From contig JASWHV010000005.1 of NCBI GenBank assembly GCA_030760725.1, positions 87,302,622 to 87,366,621 of the forward strand: 64,000 nt of DNA, read 5' to 3'. The stretch comes from Neostapfia colusana (taxonomy: Eukaryota; Streptophyta; Magnoliopsida; Poales; Poaceae). The notes beneath the pieces were generated by a model. The model was not told the origin of the DNA. It did not search any database and saw only the letters and a program-made list of their open reading frames with translations. This document shows, one piece after another, positions 33,181 through 44,560 of this stretch. Positions within the stretch are counted from its first letter, which is position 1. The number at the start of each line of letters is the position of its first letter. A program made the translations under genes and the position numbers.

Positions 33181-34392
33181 TCTTATTCATTCAGGGCGCC
33201 CTAGTGGACTTGGCGGTGCTCCTTTCTCAAACCAGAACAACTCAGAACGTTAGGGAAAATAAGGGAAGACCACCTGAGCGAACTGACCGAACAGTATGGA
33301 GTACTAACCACACCGAGGGACAGGCCCTGAAGCGACGGACAGGAACGAGCCATGCATTTCAAGATGCGATGGTGTGGATGCATGCAAATCCTACAATGCA
33401 AACTATAGCAACAAGTTTGCATGTGTTCATGTGAGTTTTAGTTAGGTTTAGAGGGGATTAACGATGATCAGTGTTGCTGGAAATTGATTGGAACTTGGCC
33501 ATGATTCTAATCTTGGTATTGGATCAAACCGTCATCAAACCTAAACCGGGGGCTGTCCTACTTACGTGCAGTAGCTCCTGTTCGCAGGGTGTGGTTTAGC
33601 GGGGTTTGTGACGACAGTAGCGACGTGGTAAGAGGGGTGGCGGGACCTACCTCTCTTCTTCCTCCTCTCCTCCTCTGCAGCTGGCCACCTCCTTGCAATG
33701 GCAGCAGCTGGGGTTTTTCCTCGGGGCAGAACGGAGCTGCGGCTAGGGCAGGGAGCTGGGGTCTTCTTCTCCGGCGACGGCGAGGCGGGACAGAGCTTCG
33801 ATGGTGGCCAAGGCAGCAGCAGGGGCAGCGACCAGGATTTCTGGGGCAGGGTGGCGGCTAAGAGGGCAGAAGAGGGTTTTATTTATAAGGGGGAAAAACA
33901 GCCAAGGGGGCTATGATTTAAGCAAATCTTTTAATCAATGGCTGGGGTTTAATTTGAGAAAAGGTGCGAGCTAGGGGCTAGGATTTTCCAAATATTTTCA
34001 ATCAAGGGCTGAGATTATTTGGGGGAGAGGAAAATCCCTAGGGGGGGCTTTAGGGGCTGCGGCTAAATTTTCCTCCCCCAAGGGGTGCGGCCAAGGAGGG
34101 GGGACATCCCAATGTGGGGGAAAATCCCTAGGGATTTTGGGCGCCGGCCAAAAGTAGGGGAAAATCCCTAAATGTGGGGAATTCTCTGGGGGGAATTAGG
34201 GGGGAATTCGGAGGGAAATTTGGGGCGGCTAGGTTTTTTCTTTTATTTTTTTATTTATTTTATTTTATTTCCTCTTTTTCTTTTCTTTTATTTGTTTATC
34301 TGTTCCTATGCTCCTTTATCTCTTTTCTTTCTCTTTCTAAATGCTTCTCTATATCAATGCATGATGATGAATATGAGGGTATTACACACAAC

Positions 34393-34578
34393 TGTCGAGG
34401 CGAGCACGAAGGCAAACAGTGTCGGCGAGGACGCCAAGCACTCGTTGGAACATCGGGATGTTTATGATATGTTCACTATCAATATTTGATGGCCATCTCC
34501 TAACCTTTCCCTCTCTTTCTCTATTTCTTTCCTCTCTCTCCCATTGGAACACATGAAAATCGTTGTAAGTAAGCGTTT
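34393..34578 (+). other. CACTA sequence between element F and the SINE-like insert
   Basis: This resumes the CACTA after F. The first ~90 bp (GTCGAGGCGAGCACGAAGGC...) look exon-like but are too short to identify. No domain recognised. Confidence 0.4.
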
Positions 34579-34752
34579 CTACGACGGTATTGACAACAAC
34601 AACAACAACAACAACAACAACCAAGCCTTTATCCCAAGCATGTTGGGGTCGGCTAGACATGAAACCCAATATCAATGAAGTAAAAGAGAGGAAGAGATAT
34701 AAGAACAAGGAAAAAGAGAAAAAATGAGTAACGTAACCTACGACGGTATTGA
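34579..34752 (-). mobile_element. SINE-like retroposon (144 bp) with 15-bp target-site duplications
   Basis: CTACGACGGTATTGA occurs at 34579-34593 and again at 34738-34752, perfectly flanking 144 bp. On the minus strand the insert ends in a (GTT)n tail next to one duplication, the arrangement of a non-LTR retroposon with a simple-sequence tail. The CCAAGCCTTTATCCCAAG and GTTGGGGTCGGCTAGA words next to the tail recur widely in plant genomes at retroposon ends. I do not see clear polymerase III boxes A and B, so it may be a 5'-truncated SINE or LINE. Confidence 0.75.
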
Positions 34753-35161
34753 ATGAATCAAAAATGAGTAACTTAACCTATGCGTCACCTGTTTCGAACC
34801 GGCATGTGTCACTTGCGCTACGCATGTGACACGTGTAGGTTCGGAATTGTCCCTTTTTTAGACAGACTTGGAGTGTCTGAGAGAGCTTGCTTATGGCGAG
34901 ACCGTGAGAGGTCTGGATGTGATTAAAGTTTCTGTTGTATAACCCTGATGTTCTCTGCTGCACCATTTTGGGCGTGCAGTTGGAGAACTGCAGGGTTATG
35001 CTGCCAAAATTTCATCAGGATTCGGACCCCTCTTCTCGTTGTAAGCAATCTCTCTGTCACTCTTGGTTGGGTTTAGGACACATCCTTCCTAATAGATGTA
35101 GACGTGTGATAGCTGATGTTGACTTGTCTGCATTTGGTTTGTAGGCTAAAACATCGGTGAA
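34753..35161 (+). other. CACTA sequence upstream of the transposase gene
   Basis: About 400 bp between the SINE-like insert and the first recognisable transposase codons. Plant-like leader or intron sequence; a TTTGTAGGCTAAAACATCGG near 35138-35157 may be the 3' splice site of an intron before the transposase exon. No other gene. Confidence 0.4.
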
Positions 35162-38108
35162 GATCGTAGTTGGATGCATACTGGTTGGAACAAGAATGGA
35201 AGTCACTCAGATGAGCGGGTGACCAAGACTACGACTTTTGTGGACCGTGCTTTTTCATTAGCCAAGATAAATAAAGTGTTGTGTCCATGTAGCAGATGCC
35301 AAAATATGAGATGTTTGGACAAGAAAACGCTTTCAAAAGACTTGTGTTGATACGGTTTCGTGCCACATTATGAGGTGTGGGTCTTTCACAGCGAATCAGG
35401 GCCTAAATCCATATAATAAGAGGAAGAGGATGTTTATAGCATGGGGGTTGATAGGATGGACGAGAAGCTTGAGACTATAGAACTAGACTTTAACAAAGAT
35501 TCTCCTACAATGGAGATTGAACCATTCTTGAAGCTTCTCAGAGTCTTAGAAGAGCCGCTACATGAGCACACAAAAGTGATCCTTCTTTCTTTCATGATAC
35601 GACTTATGGCAATTAAGTCTAAGTACTTTTTCTCAAATAACTGCAACAACGATCTTGTCAAATTGATCAGTGATGTTCTTCAGAAGCCTCATAAAGTGCC
35701 TAAAGATATGTACCAGTCAAAGAAAATGCTTTCTGGTCTCGGTATGAAATATGAGAAGATTGATGTGTGCCCGAACAATTGCATGCTTTTCTAGAAAGAG
35801 CATGGCAAATAGAACAAGTGCTTAAAGTGTGGTAAATCGAGATTTGTCGAAGTTGTTAACAACAATGGAGACATGGTGATGACAGAAGTCGCACATAAGC
35901 AACTTCGTTACTTGCCTATCACATCTCGGTTGAAGTAATTGTTCCTCTCTAAAAGAACTGTCAGACACATGTGGTGGGACAAAGAAGGTGCGCGTGACAA
36001 CGATCGAGTCATGGTGCACCCGTCCGATGGTGAAGCATTGAAGGCGTTGGACAGCTTCGATGCAGACTTCGCTAGTGATGCGAGAAATATTTGCATCGGG
36101 TTAGCGATAGATGGCTTCTCACCTTTCAGTACAAATGCCACACCTTACTCATGTTGGCCCATTTTTGATATTCCGTACAACCTACAACCTGCTCTTTGTA
36201 TGAAATATGTGTTCATGTTCCTTTGCCTCACTCTACCTGGACCGGATCATCGTGTTCCATGCTTGAACGTGATGTTTCAACCCCTAATCGAAGCGTTGAA
36301 ATGGTTGTGGACAAGAGTCAAAGCGTACAGCTGTTACAAAAGCAGAATTTAACCTTCGAGCAGCGTACTTGTGGTCGGTCCATGATTTCCCGGCATACGA
36401 CATAATTGTTGGTTGGAGCGTCCACACACGTTTGACATGTCCGATATGTGTTTCAGACACGGATTGTTTTCGTCTTATTCATGGTGGCAAGATCTGCTAC
36501 TTTTATTGTCATAGACGTTGGTTGCCCCAGAATCACGTGTTTAGGCAATAGAAGAATGTTTTCAAAAAAAACAATATTGTGACGAAGAGACCTTCGAAGC
36601 ATTTAAGTGGGTCAGAAATTGCCGATATGTTGGATAAACTTGTGGTAGATAAAGATCATCCAAGATTTTCTATAGGTTACGGAGAGGTACGCAATTGGAC
36701 TCATAGATTTGGACTACGGGACCTACCGTATGTCAAGTCAATGATTTTAAAGCACAATACTAATGTCATGCACTAGGAGCGTAACATGGGCAAATGCATC
36801 ATAAGCACGTGCATGGATATTCCTAGCAAAATAAAAGACAATATAAAGGCTCGGAATGATTTGGAAGATCTTTGTAATCATCCAACTCTTGAGCTCTCTG
36901 AAAGTGATGGTAAGCCACGTGCTTCTTTCTATCTTTAACCTAAACAGAAGAAAGAAGTTCTGAATTGGTTAAAAGGGTTGAAATTCCCTGATAGTTGCGC
37001 TGCTAGCTTGAGATGAGTCGTTAATGTCAGGACGAGAAAACTAACTGGGTTAAAGAGTCATGATTATCACATAATCATAGAAAGACTCGTGCTCGTTATG
37101 TTTCGAGGCTACCTTGATGATGCAGTTTGGAAAGTGTTAGGTGAGTTTAGCTATTTTTATAGGCGCCTCTGTGCTAAAGAAATCACGATAGAGATGATGG
37201 AGAAGTTGTACAAGGGGATAGCAGTTATTTTATGTAAGATGGAAAATATATTTCCTCCAAGGTTTTTCAATCCAATGCAACATCTCCTTATCCATCTGTC
37301 GTATGAAGTTAAAGTGGGTGGCCCTATGCAATATAGGTGGATGTATCACATTGAAAGAGCCCTAAGATATCTTAAACCAATGGTTGGTAATAGGGCTAGA
37401 GTTGAAGGGTGCATCACTGAAGCATTTACTCCTAAGGAGGTAGGATACTTTCAAGTGTTTACTTTGCAGAGGAAAAAAATGTCAATGTTTCTACGATGTG
37501 GTACAATGTGGATGAAGATCCTCCTTGTAGTGACCTATCCATTTTTGCAACGAGGGGCACCCCTGTTGGTAGTAGCACGAGCTACAATTGTACCGTGGAA
37601 GAAAGGAAGGCTGCTTTAATGTACATGTATGCTAATATAGATGGGATGAACAAATATTTCGAATAAGTATTTGTTCTACATCTATGCTACGTAGCATTTT
37701 TTACTATACCTCAATGCTAATATTCTTGTTCTCGGGCAGTGCGATTCATAAGCAAAATTGAACACTTAGACATCAACCTACGAGCAAGCAAGTAGAAACG
37801 ATGTGACGAAATGGACTTAATGGAGGGCATAATTTTCTATCTTGGTGTCGAGATCACGTAACATTTTCTTGTCATTTCTATATCTTGAATTATATAGTAG
37901 TATGTAAACAATATTCTTATAAGTTTTGTATTTTGGACAGTGTGTAAAAGATGGTGACGTCCATCAAGACTTGCGACAACTATCTTACGGAATATTGAAA
38001 GTTAGAATCTATGGTCAGTATGACGTCAATGGGTTCCGATTCCGTTCGACTCAATTTGAAACTCTTTGTCCTCTTGCGGTAACGACTAATACCGGAGTTG
38101 TGACTTAG
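35162..38108 (+). pseudogene. CACTA transposase (TNP2-type), broken
   Basis: Domains in order: a transposase-associated domain (R-S-W-M-H-T-G-W-N, C-P-C-S-R-C-Q-N) at 35162-35346; the TNP2 core with V-D-R-M-D-E near 35450, C-P-N-N-C near 35769, the G-L-A-I-D-G-F-S-P-F segment near 36097-36126 and F-P-A-Y-D-I-I-V-G-W-S near 36388-36420; then G-L-K-S-H-D-Y-H near 37048 and P-M-Q-Y-R-W-M-Y-H-I-E-R near 37325-37360 (DUF4218-type); last a DUF4216-like piece (Y-D-V-N-G-F-R-F) near 38017-38040. Possible introns lie at 37668-37739 and 37861-37938. More than six in-frame stops (e.g. 35347, 35792, 36774) and frameshifts near 36350 and 37450 kill it. It would have cut and joined CACTA ends. Confidence 0.9.
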
Positions 38109-38256
38109 AGCATTCGATGTTCAAGGATGGGAAACTAATTACTATGGGCGAGTTTCTGATGACTCTTTGAAATGAACAAGTAATGTTTTCTTCATTTATT
38201 GTTTCATGTTGTATATTTTATAACAATTGTACTTATCAATGCATCATTGAAATAGG

Positions 38257-38327
38257 ATGTCGTCGAACAAGGGTAAGGGGATCAAGAGGACCTTCAAGAG
38301 GTTTCTCATCAGTGCGAGCAAGATGGC
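38257..38327 (+). pseudogene. First exon start of the second CACTA gene, split by a solo LTR
   Basis: An ATG at 38257 follows a TGAAATAG acceptor-like sequence and begins M-S-S-N-K-G-K-G-I-K-R-T. The frame is basic and runs into the insertion at 38328. Joining to 42540 continues P-T-R-G-C-G-G before a stop. The basic, G/R-rich start is usual for the DNA-binding accessory protein of CACTA elements. Confidence 0.65.
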
Positions 38328-41300
38328 TGTAAAGGTCCCAAAATTTTGAATACAAATGAACTGAAGTTTGAACACCATTTGATTTCAAGTTTATAAAAAT
38401 TGGGACTTGTTTAAATTTTCCCACATGTGATGATACACATGAGTGTCCCACCACTCTGGCCAAGGATCATTTGAGTGTTTGGAGGACAAAGTTAATTTAA
38501 AACCCATGTGTAAGCTCTCATGTGCAAGGGGGGGTAAAATTCAGATTTTGACCCAATTTGTTCAACTCAAAATTCAAATGGGGTAGCACAATAGAAATGC
38601 AAACTGTTGTGATAGAAATTCCATTTGCAGCAGCCAAATCAAAAATAAGATTTCATATTTGAATTCCTCAGGTCCAAATTAGTGGGGATGCAAAGTTTCA
38701 AGAATTTTGGAGATACTTTGCTAGCTATTTAAAAGAGGACTTCAAATTGCATAAGAATTCAGATTCAAATTTGAATTTGGATGAAACTTGCCCAATTATC
38801 CAAATGCAGTTCATATTCAAACTTCCAACAATTGAATTTGGTTATTTGCCAAAAATTGAGATCTTTTAGAGGATAAGAGGGATCTGACTTGTGGGACCCT
38901 CATGTCATTGGGAGCTGTAGACTTGCAACTGAAGTTTACTTCTCTGTTTTGTACTCGAAGCAACTGAAGTCCACCGAGGCAGCTCGAGCCAGCGCCGGGC
39001 GACACCGAGGGGAAACAGGGACACCTCCCCAGCTGCTAAAGCTCCTCTGTGGATTGTTTCAACATTATCAGCAGCTCGAGCCGTGTTTCTTTTTGCTCAT
39101 GAACAGAACAACCGAAGCCCTTTCTCTCTCGCACAGAACAGAGCACCTCCGGCACTGCCATCTCGGGTCCCCTCGGGAGCCGGCTGTGCTCACTCGAACA
39201 GCGCCCAGTGAAGAGCAAAACGGCACCGCGTGATCTCTACTGCCTCTTCGACACACCACCGAGCGCGCTAAGCCCTCCCTACGCCGAGAACACCGTTGCC
39301 TAGCGGTGGCCGAGAGAAACCGACAGAGGAGGCTCACATGGCCAGCCCTAACCATGGTGTTTCATGCCCAAGCAAGAACGCTCACAGAAGAGCACGACCT
39401 TCACTCTGCTCACCTACAAAGCTTGGCCCGAGTTGTTGATCGTCGCGGCCGGATTTCCTGATTTTCTTCCGGCCGGCACCAACCGAGGTTCGGGTACAAA
39501 TTTTCCAAATTCTTGCTCCATAATCATTTAGGTTTCCTCAAACTACACGCACACGAGCTAGACTCGATAATGAACAACTTTGCTTCGCAACCCTAGCATG
39601 AAACCCCCTGTAGACGGCCTACTCCGAGCTTTTCTAACGGCGCCAATGGCGGAAGCCGTCGGGTGCACAGTGCAACCCTAGTTAGGAACTTCTCCGAGGT
39701 GATTTGATTGCTTGAAGATATTCTCTAGCACCCACCGGTTCTCTAGGGCTTGGAAACCGAAGGTTTGAGGGGTTAGGTCATCGGGTAGACGCTGCCAAAG
39801 TTACACCGAGCCACCGCATGTTTGCTAGCCATGGTGGGGTCATCGCCGGCATGGGGCGACCTTCCCAACGTGATCCTCGCGTTGACTAAGGGGCTGGCGG
39901 CAAGAGGGAGCACGGGAGGGGGCTGGGAGTCCAAAGCCGGCGAGCTCCGGCGAGGGGAGTGGCGCGGGCGCGCGGGAGCAGGCATGAGGTTGAAGAAGGG
40001 CCCGGACCCACACATCAGCCTCAATGTTAAAAGGGGTCGGATCCTCTGTGGCATCGGATCGATTTGTGTCCATGCGGGAAGACTCAGTAGCTCCATGTGG
40101 CGTGTCTGAGAAGGCGCCACGTAGCACCGGGCCCCGCTGTCAGAGTTTTGAAATTTCTCCGATTTAATTTGAATTGCAGATTTCCATCAAATTTTAGAAG
40201 AGCATAACTTTTGCTAGGAAACTTCAAATTAGGTTATTCAAATTGGGTTAGGTTCAGCTTGAAAAACTATATCCAATATGCAACCCAATTCTTATGAAAG
40301 TCAATAATTAATTCTGGAAATTTTTTGAAGCTAGAGGGAGTTTGGTTCATCCAAAAATCCTCAAATTTTGCCAGAATAGTCCTTAGGATATTATTGAACT
40401 CCTGTAAAATTTTAAGCTTATTTTGAGTTGATTTGAGTAGGAGGATTCAGATTGCAAATTGGTGTATTCAAATGAGTACAGAAACTTTTCAGAAAAGTCT
40501 CAAATTTGAAAAATCATTTCTGGGCGATCTGTAACTCCAAAAATCCTAGCAAAACTCATGCAGACTCTTTGAACTATACTTGAAATTGTAGTTCACTAAG
40601 TTTGGCATGAATGTGTGAGTTACTTCAGAATTAATTCCTTTTTTCTTAATTGCTTAGGGAATTGTTCTGAATAAACCACTCAGTGAAAAATACTAAATTT
40701 TGGTCCAGAATATTTTGTTGTGACCACATGAAAAATTTCAGCCCCATTGGAGCTCTGGATCAGTATTTGGCAATACACTTTGCTTAGGTGAAAATACTCC
40801 AATTAGGAAAAGCACTTAGCAATTGATCATTTTGCTAAAGCCAACTCCATCCACTGCACCAGTTCCATTTTAAATTCTTAAATAGAGTTCCAGTTTCTAA
40901 ATTGTCAGTAGACTTCGTTAGCAAAAGTTTTACAATTAAATACATGTGCATATTCATGACGTATAGCATCGACATGAGGACTTGTGAAGAAATTGAAGTG
41001 GGAATCAAGGAACAAGGAAAGCAAGTGATCAAGCCTCAAGTGATCATCACTAACTCAAATATATAATCTTAGTCACCTGCAAAACAGGCAAGCTACGGTT
41101 TGCATTAACCTATTTTTAAAGTCTTATGTTTTAATCACTTACCTTATGCAAGTATTATGTATTGCATTAGAGTATTGAATTGAAACCCACTTGCATAGCC
41201 AAGAGAACCAAAGAGTTTGGGCTTAGGATTTAAACCTCGAGTAGCCACAGCAATGCTAAAATGGTATAGGATTCGGTACAAGTAGAGTAGTTGGAACTAC

Positions 41301-42539
41301 TCGCGAGAATAGCCTAGAGACACACTACTCGGTTAGAGATAGACAATGAATCACATGTCAAGAAAATGAGACCGAGTGGAGAGTAAGGGCAGCAGGACTT
41401 TGGGGCCTGGATGCCATAGCTCTGCTTGTGTTGATTGAGGACCGAGCCGTGTGCGGGCCTGTTGAACAAGCTAGAACAGAACCGGAGGCCTACCGAATAT
41501 ATGGGAACCGGGAAATCGATGTAATTCGGGTAGCAATCTGTTGAGGCATTGCTTGTCGTCCAGAGGGTAGGTTGAGAGCAGCGAGGTGTAAATCGGCTAG
41601 CGGGCACTACGGATGCTCCACGTAGAGACCTCCTGCTCGGGACGATAGGACCGGTTCAACACTTGGCTAACGGATGAAAGGTGGTTGCATACGATGTCCG
41701 TGATGGTTGTTGTAGGCATCATCGAGTACGGGTGTACGTGACGGGTTATTCGGGTAACCCTGCAGGTGTAAATCGATTATAATTACCGTCCCTCGCGGTC
41801 AGTGAGTACCACTTGTTCACTGTACCATGACGTCGAAAGAGTAGGCTAGTTGTCATGATAAAAGGTTGCTGGTGGAAAGCTTTACGTTGGTTGTTAATGA
41901 AATGCTTTAGTTTAGAGCAAATTAAAGTTTCTTTCAACCTTAGGCAAAGCACATAAGAGAAATGCATTTCTTGTTTAATTGTGGACTTCTTATGTGTCTG
42001 AGCACGAGGTTTTCCAATAACTTGCTGCTAAAACTTGAAAGTAAGAGTCAACTAATTAGGCGAGTCTTCTGCAAAGTAATTTCCTATTATACACTGCAAA
42101 TCTAGCATGTAGAGTTACATGTTTAGGTGATACGGGTCAGTCTTGCTGAGCCAATGTGCTCACTCTTGCTATATGAGTGGTTTTGCAGGTTAACATCGAT
42201 GCTTATGAGGAAGTTGTCCGGTGAGACTCGGAGACTTCCGAGTCGTTTAACACATGGAGAACCCGGCCGCTGCCGTATGACTTCGTGTTGCTAGCGAGAA
42301 GAGTCTGCGGGCTAGACATCTTCTCGAGTGCTTAGTAGATATGAAACGTGAGATAAACTAGTCTTCCGCTGTAGTTAATTGATGTAAATCATTTACAAAG
42401 AATACTTGTAAGCTTCCTCCTTTGATTTATGTGATACGTGTTCCTTATATGTGTGTTGTTGGGTGCCACATCGCATGACACCACCCAATGTGATTCCCGG
42501 GCGAGCGGCACGAACCCGTGATCGGGCCGGGCCCTCACA
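38328..42539 (+). mobile_element. Solo LTR (about 4.2 kb) of a Tekay-type gypsy element
   Basis: It begins TGTAAAGGTCCC and ends GGGCCCTCACA, with ATGGC before and TTGGC after, a 5-bp target duplication with one mismatch. There is no gag-pol, polypurine tract or primer site, so only the LTR remains, as left by recombination between two LTRs. It has the shared landmarks: GGACCCTCATGTCATT near 38896, GC-rich 38980-40130, GGCAAGCTACGGTTTGCATT (41090), hairpin 41285-41302, CCTCGCGGTCAGTGAGTACC near 41792, CATGTAGAGTTACATG (42106) and the GTTGGGTGCC block (42460). Confidence 0.9.
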
Positions 42540-44560
42540 TTGGCTCCAACACGTGGATGTGGCGGACACCCTTTTTCAGGGTAGTAGCTCAGGAGAGAGC
42601 ATATGATCTCAGTTGTTGAGACACGTGCCCGTAGAGCTGGCAGGCAGACCTGTTGCTTTTCAGCGAACCGAGGTAATTTGACTTACAAATTGTATTATAT
42701 TACATTATTAATTAATCTATTTATATTTATTAAAACTATTATAATATTGTAGGATGACTCAGAGTTAGAGTCAGAGGCTGAGGCTGAGGTCGAGGCGCCT
42801 CCTGAGCCACATTCGGCTAACCACCCTTTTGGGTCATCTGAGGACAGCGATGGGCTAGGAGGAGCCATTATGTGGCTCCTCCACTACTTCCTAGAGACGA
42901 GACAACTTTGTCAGATATTCGTCCTGTTGGCAATAAGTAAGAAGCCCTTACGTTGTAGCTTTAGAAAATTACGTAGTGCTAAAACCCTTTCATGCACAAT
43001 TGTTCTTGCAGTAGATGGGAGGACACTACCTTCGAGGGTAGAGGACGTCAGAGATAGATCAACGCTGTCTTAGGGAACCTCGTGCAGTCGCACTACCCTG
43101 GTGGGGTCCCTAGCAGGGGTGACGAGCGTATCCCTGCCAAGTCTTGGGATGATTATGCTCGTGCTACTGACCTGACGTACGAGACTGCTTAGGGTGTCGT
43201 GTGGGATGACTTCTGAGTAAGTATGTTTAATACGTTATTTGAATTTTAGTTATTCAATAACTAGAGTGTTTAATGACACTTATGTTTCTGTCTTCTTGTA
43301 GAGACGGTTTCGTTTGGTGGATCCAGCGTACGTCGAGCACGCAAGAACCATCTCCAAAAAGAATGCCAGGAAGCTTGTTACGCAAGCAATCTCTTATGTC
43401 TGGATTCAAGCAACAAACGACTACTTGAAGAGGCATCAAGGGCAAGAGATTGTGGTGTTCAGAGACAGCTCGGACACGTACTCTATGGAGGAGCAGTACA
43501 CGGAGGTAAACTAGTAGTGTTTTAAATATTGTAATATCAATGTTATTTCAATCAATTACTAAATGCATACAGGTGGGGATTTCTTGGTTGGAGGACCGTC
43601 CGGAGGCTTACTCGGACCGTCCGGAGGCTTATCGGGCTCGACAGTGCAGAGGGTCTACTGGAGACCATACATATGGTCCGGATGGACATCTACGTCTCGC
43701 TAGACGAACGGTTATATTTATGCTACTTACTCGTACTTACAGGAAAACGAGCTCGGTGAATGACCGAGCAATGTTCAGGTGTGGAAGAGAGGTCACAGGG
43801 CAAGTGACTATTCACAGCTCGGCCAGCTGTGCACTCCGGTGGCGATAGCTCGACTGATGAGTCCTTGAGTTGCTTTACATTATTTGTATCTAACATTGCT
43901 ATTGACATGTTTTCATGTATTGCATGCATTTGTAGGAGAAGTATGAGGAGGAGGCGGTGAAGATTCACGGTGAAGACTATGATTGGCAGAACGCACCAAT
44001 CGACCTCAACGTCGTGTATGTGAGCGGTGGTGGAAAAGCTCATGGACGGTGAGATGCTAGCAATTTTTATTTCTGTCAATTCGAGCTACATTGTCTTACT
44101 CTTAATCTTTTTGTAGTTTTGCCATTTTCGATGGAGTGGTTGACTCAAGGGAGGCAAGGCCTTCGAGGGGCTTCTCCTCGTAGTCTTCATTCGCTGGACC
44201 CATCCGGCGGATGACGTAGAGTGATCTGGAGTTTCAAAGTGTCCAGGAGGAGCTACGCCTGACACAAGAGAAGCTCCAGGAGCAAGCAACACTATTAAAG
44301 GTCACACAGGAGTATCAAGCCAGGTACAATGCACAGATAGAAGCGACGATTACAGGTAATAACTTAAAATACAAACCAATCATATTATTTCATTACTATT
44401 CATGTGATAATGTTTTGCTATCACAGGCCTTAGCCCAGCAGAACGAGCAGCAGGTTGCCATTCCCTCATGGCAGCCATTGATGTAGCCACAGGTACCGGC
44501 GCAGCCATAGGTGCCTTCTTTGGTGGCACAGGTAAGCAACATTTCTTCAAATCAACATAT
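42540..44560 (+). pseudogene. Second CACTA gene (En/Spm accessory transposase-like), remaining exons
   Basis: Exon-like pieces separated by AT-rich introns with GT..AG limits: 42540-42671 (E-T-R-A-R-R-A-G-R-Q-T), 42753-43075 starting D-D-S-E-L-E-S-E-A-E-A-E, about 43302-43505 (F-R-L-V-D-P-A-Y-V-E-H-A-R), 43573-43700 (H-T-Y-G-P-D-G-H-L-R), about 43937-44050, and 44120-44355, whose end is a coiled-coil-like Q-E-E-L-R-L-T-Q-E-K-L-Q-E-Q. The order matches plant En/Spm-type proteins (Ptta/En/Spm transposase family), whose role is thought to be binding of subterminal repeats. Stops and shifts (e.g. near 42580, 43190, 44208) make it dead. Confidence 0.75.

Larger units (their letters stand above)
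32602..33353. other. Nuclear mitochondrial insertion (numt), mosaic of several mtDNA pieces
   Basis: The insertion is defined by comparing the two F LTRs: the common sequence ends at CAATCAATATC (32601) and resumes at TTCAAGATGCGATGG (33358). Within it are, in order, a piece of atp9, about 210 bp of unassigned sequence, the 5' part of mitochondrial 18S rRNA, a piece of mitochondrial 26S rRNA, and about 170 bp unassigned. About 15 bp of LTR were lost at the site and there is no target duplication, which fits end-joining repair of a break rather than transposition. Confidence 0.85.
22596..34386 (-). mobile_element. Element F: complete Tekay-type gypsy retrotransposon (minus strand), nested in the CACTA
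   Basis: Two LTRs bracket a minus-strand interior with primer binding site, an extra leader ORF, gag, protease, reverse transcriptase, RNase H, integrase with chromodomain, and polypurine tract, in that order. The flanks are ACAAC before the left LTR and, one base after the right LTR, ACAAC again (34388-34392), a 5-bp target duplication. By eye the LTRs differ at roughly one base in ten over the first 200 bp, so it is an old insertion. All catalytic domains are damaged. Its right LTR holds mitochondrial DNA. Confidence 0.93.
31413..34386 (-). repeat. 5' LTR of element F, with deletion and organelle DNA insertion
   Basis: It is the partner of 22596-25291: the same order from TGTGGCACCCGG to GGGTATTACA. 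Two structural differences stand out. At 32367 it lacks 418 bp that the other LTR has at 23557-23974 and carries an 8-bp filler. From about 32602 to 33353 it carries ~750 bp of mitochondrial-derived sequence missing from the partner, where the other LTR reads straight through (24198-24222). The T-rich tract and GC-rich part match those of the partner. Confidence 0.92.

Noticed and set aside
34594..34622. (CAA)n run as an independent microsatellite
   Set aside because: It lies at the end of an insert bounded by 15-bp duplications and is the tail of that retroposon.
38257..38327. A small host gene starting at 38257
   Set aside because: It joins across the solo LTR to En/Spm-type exons and lies between CACTA termini, so it is part of the transposon.
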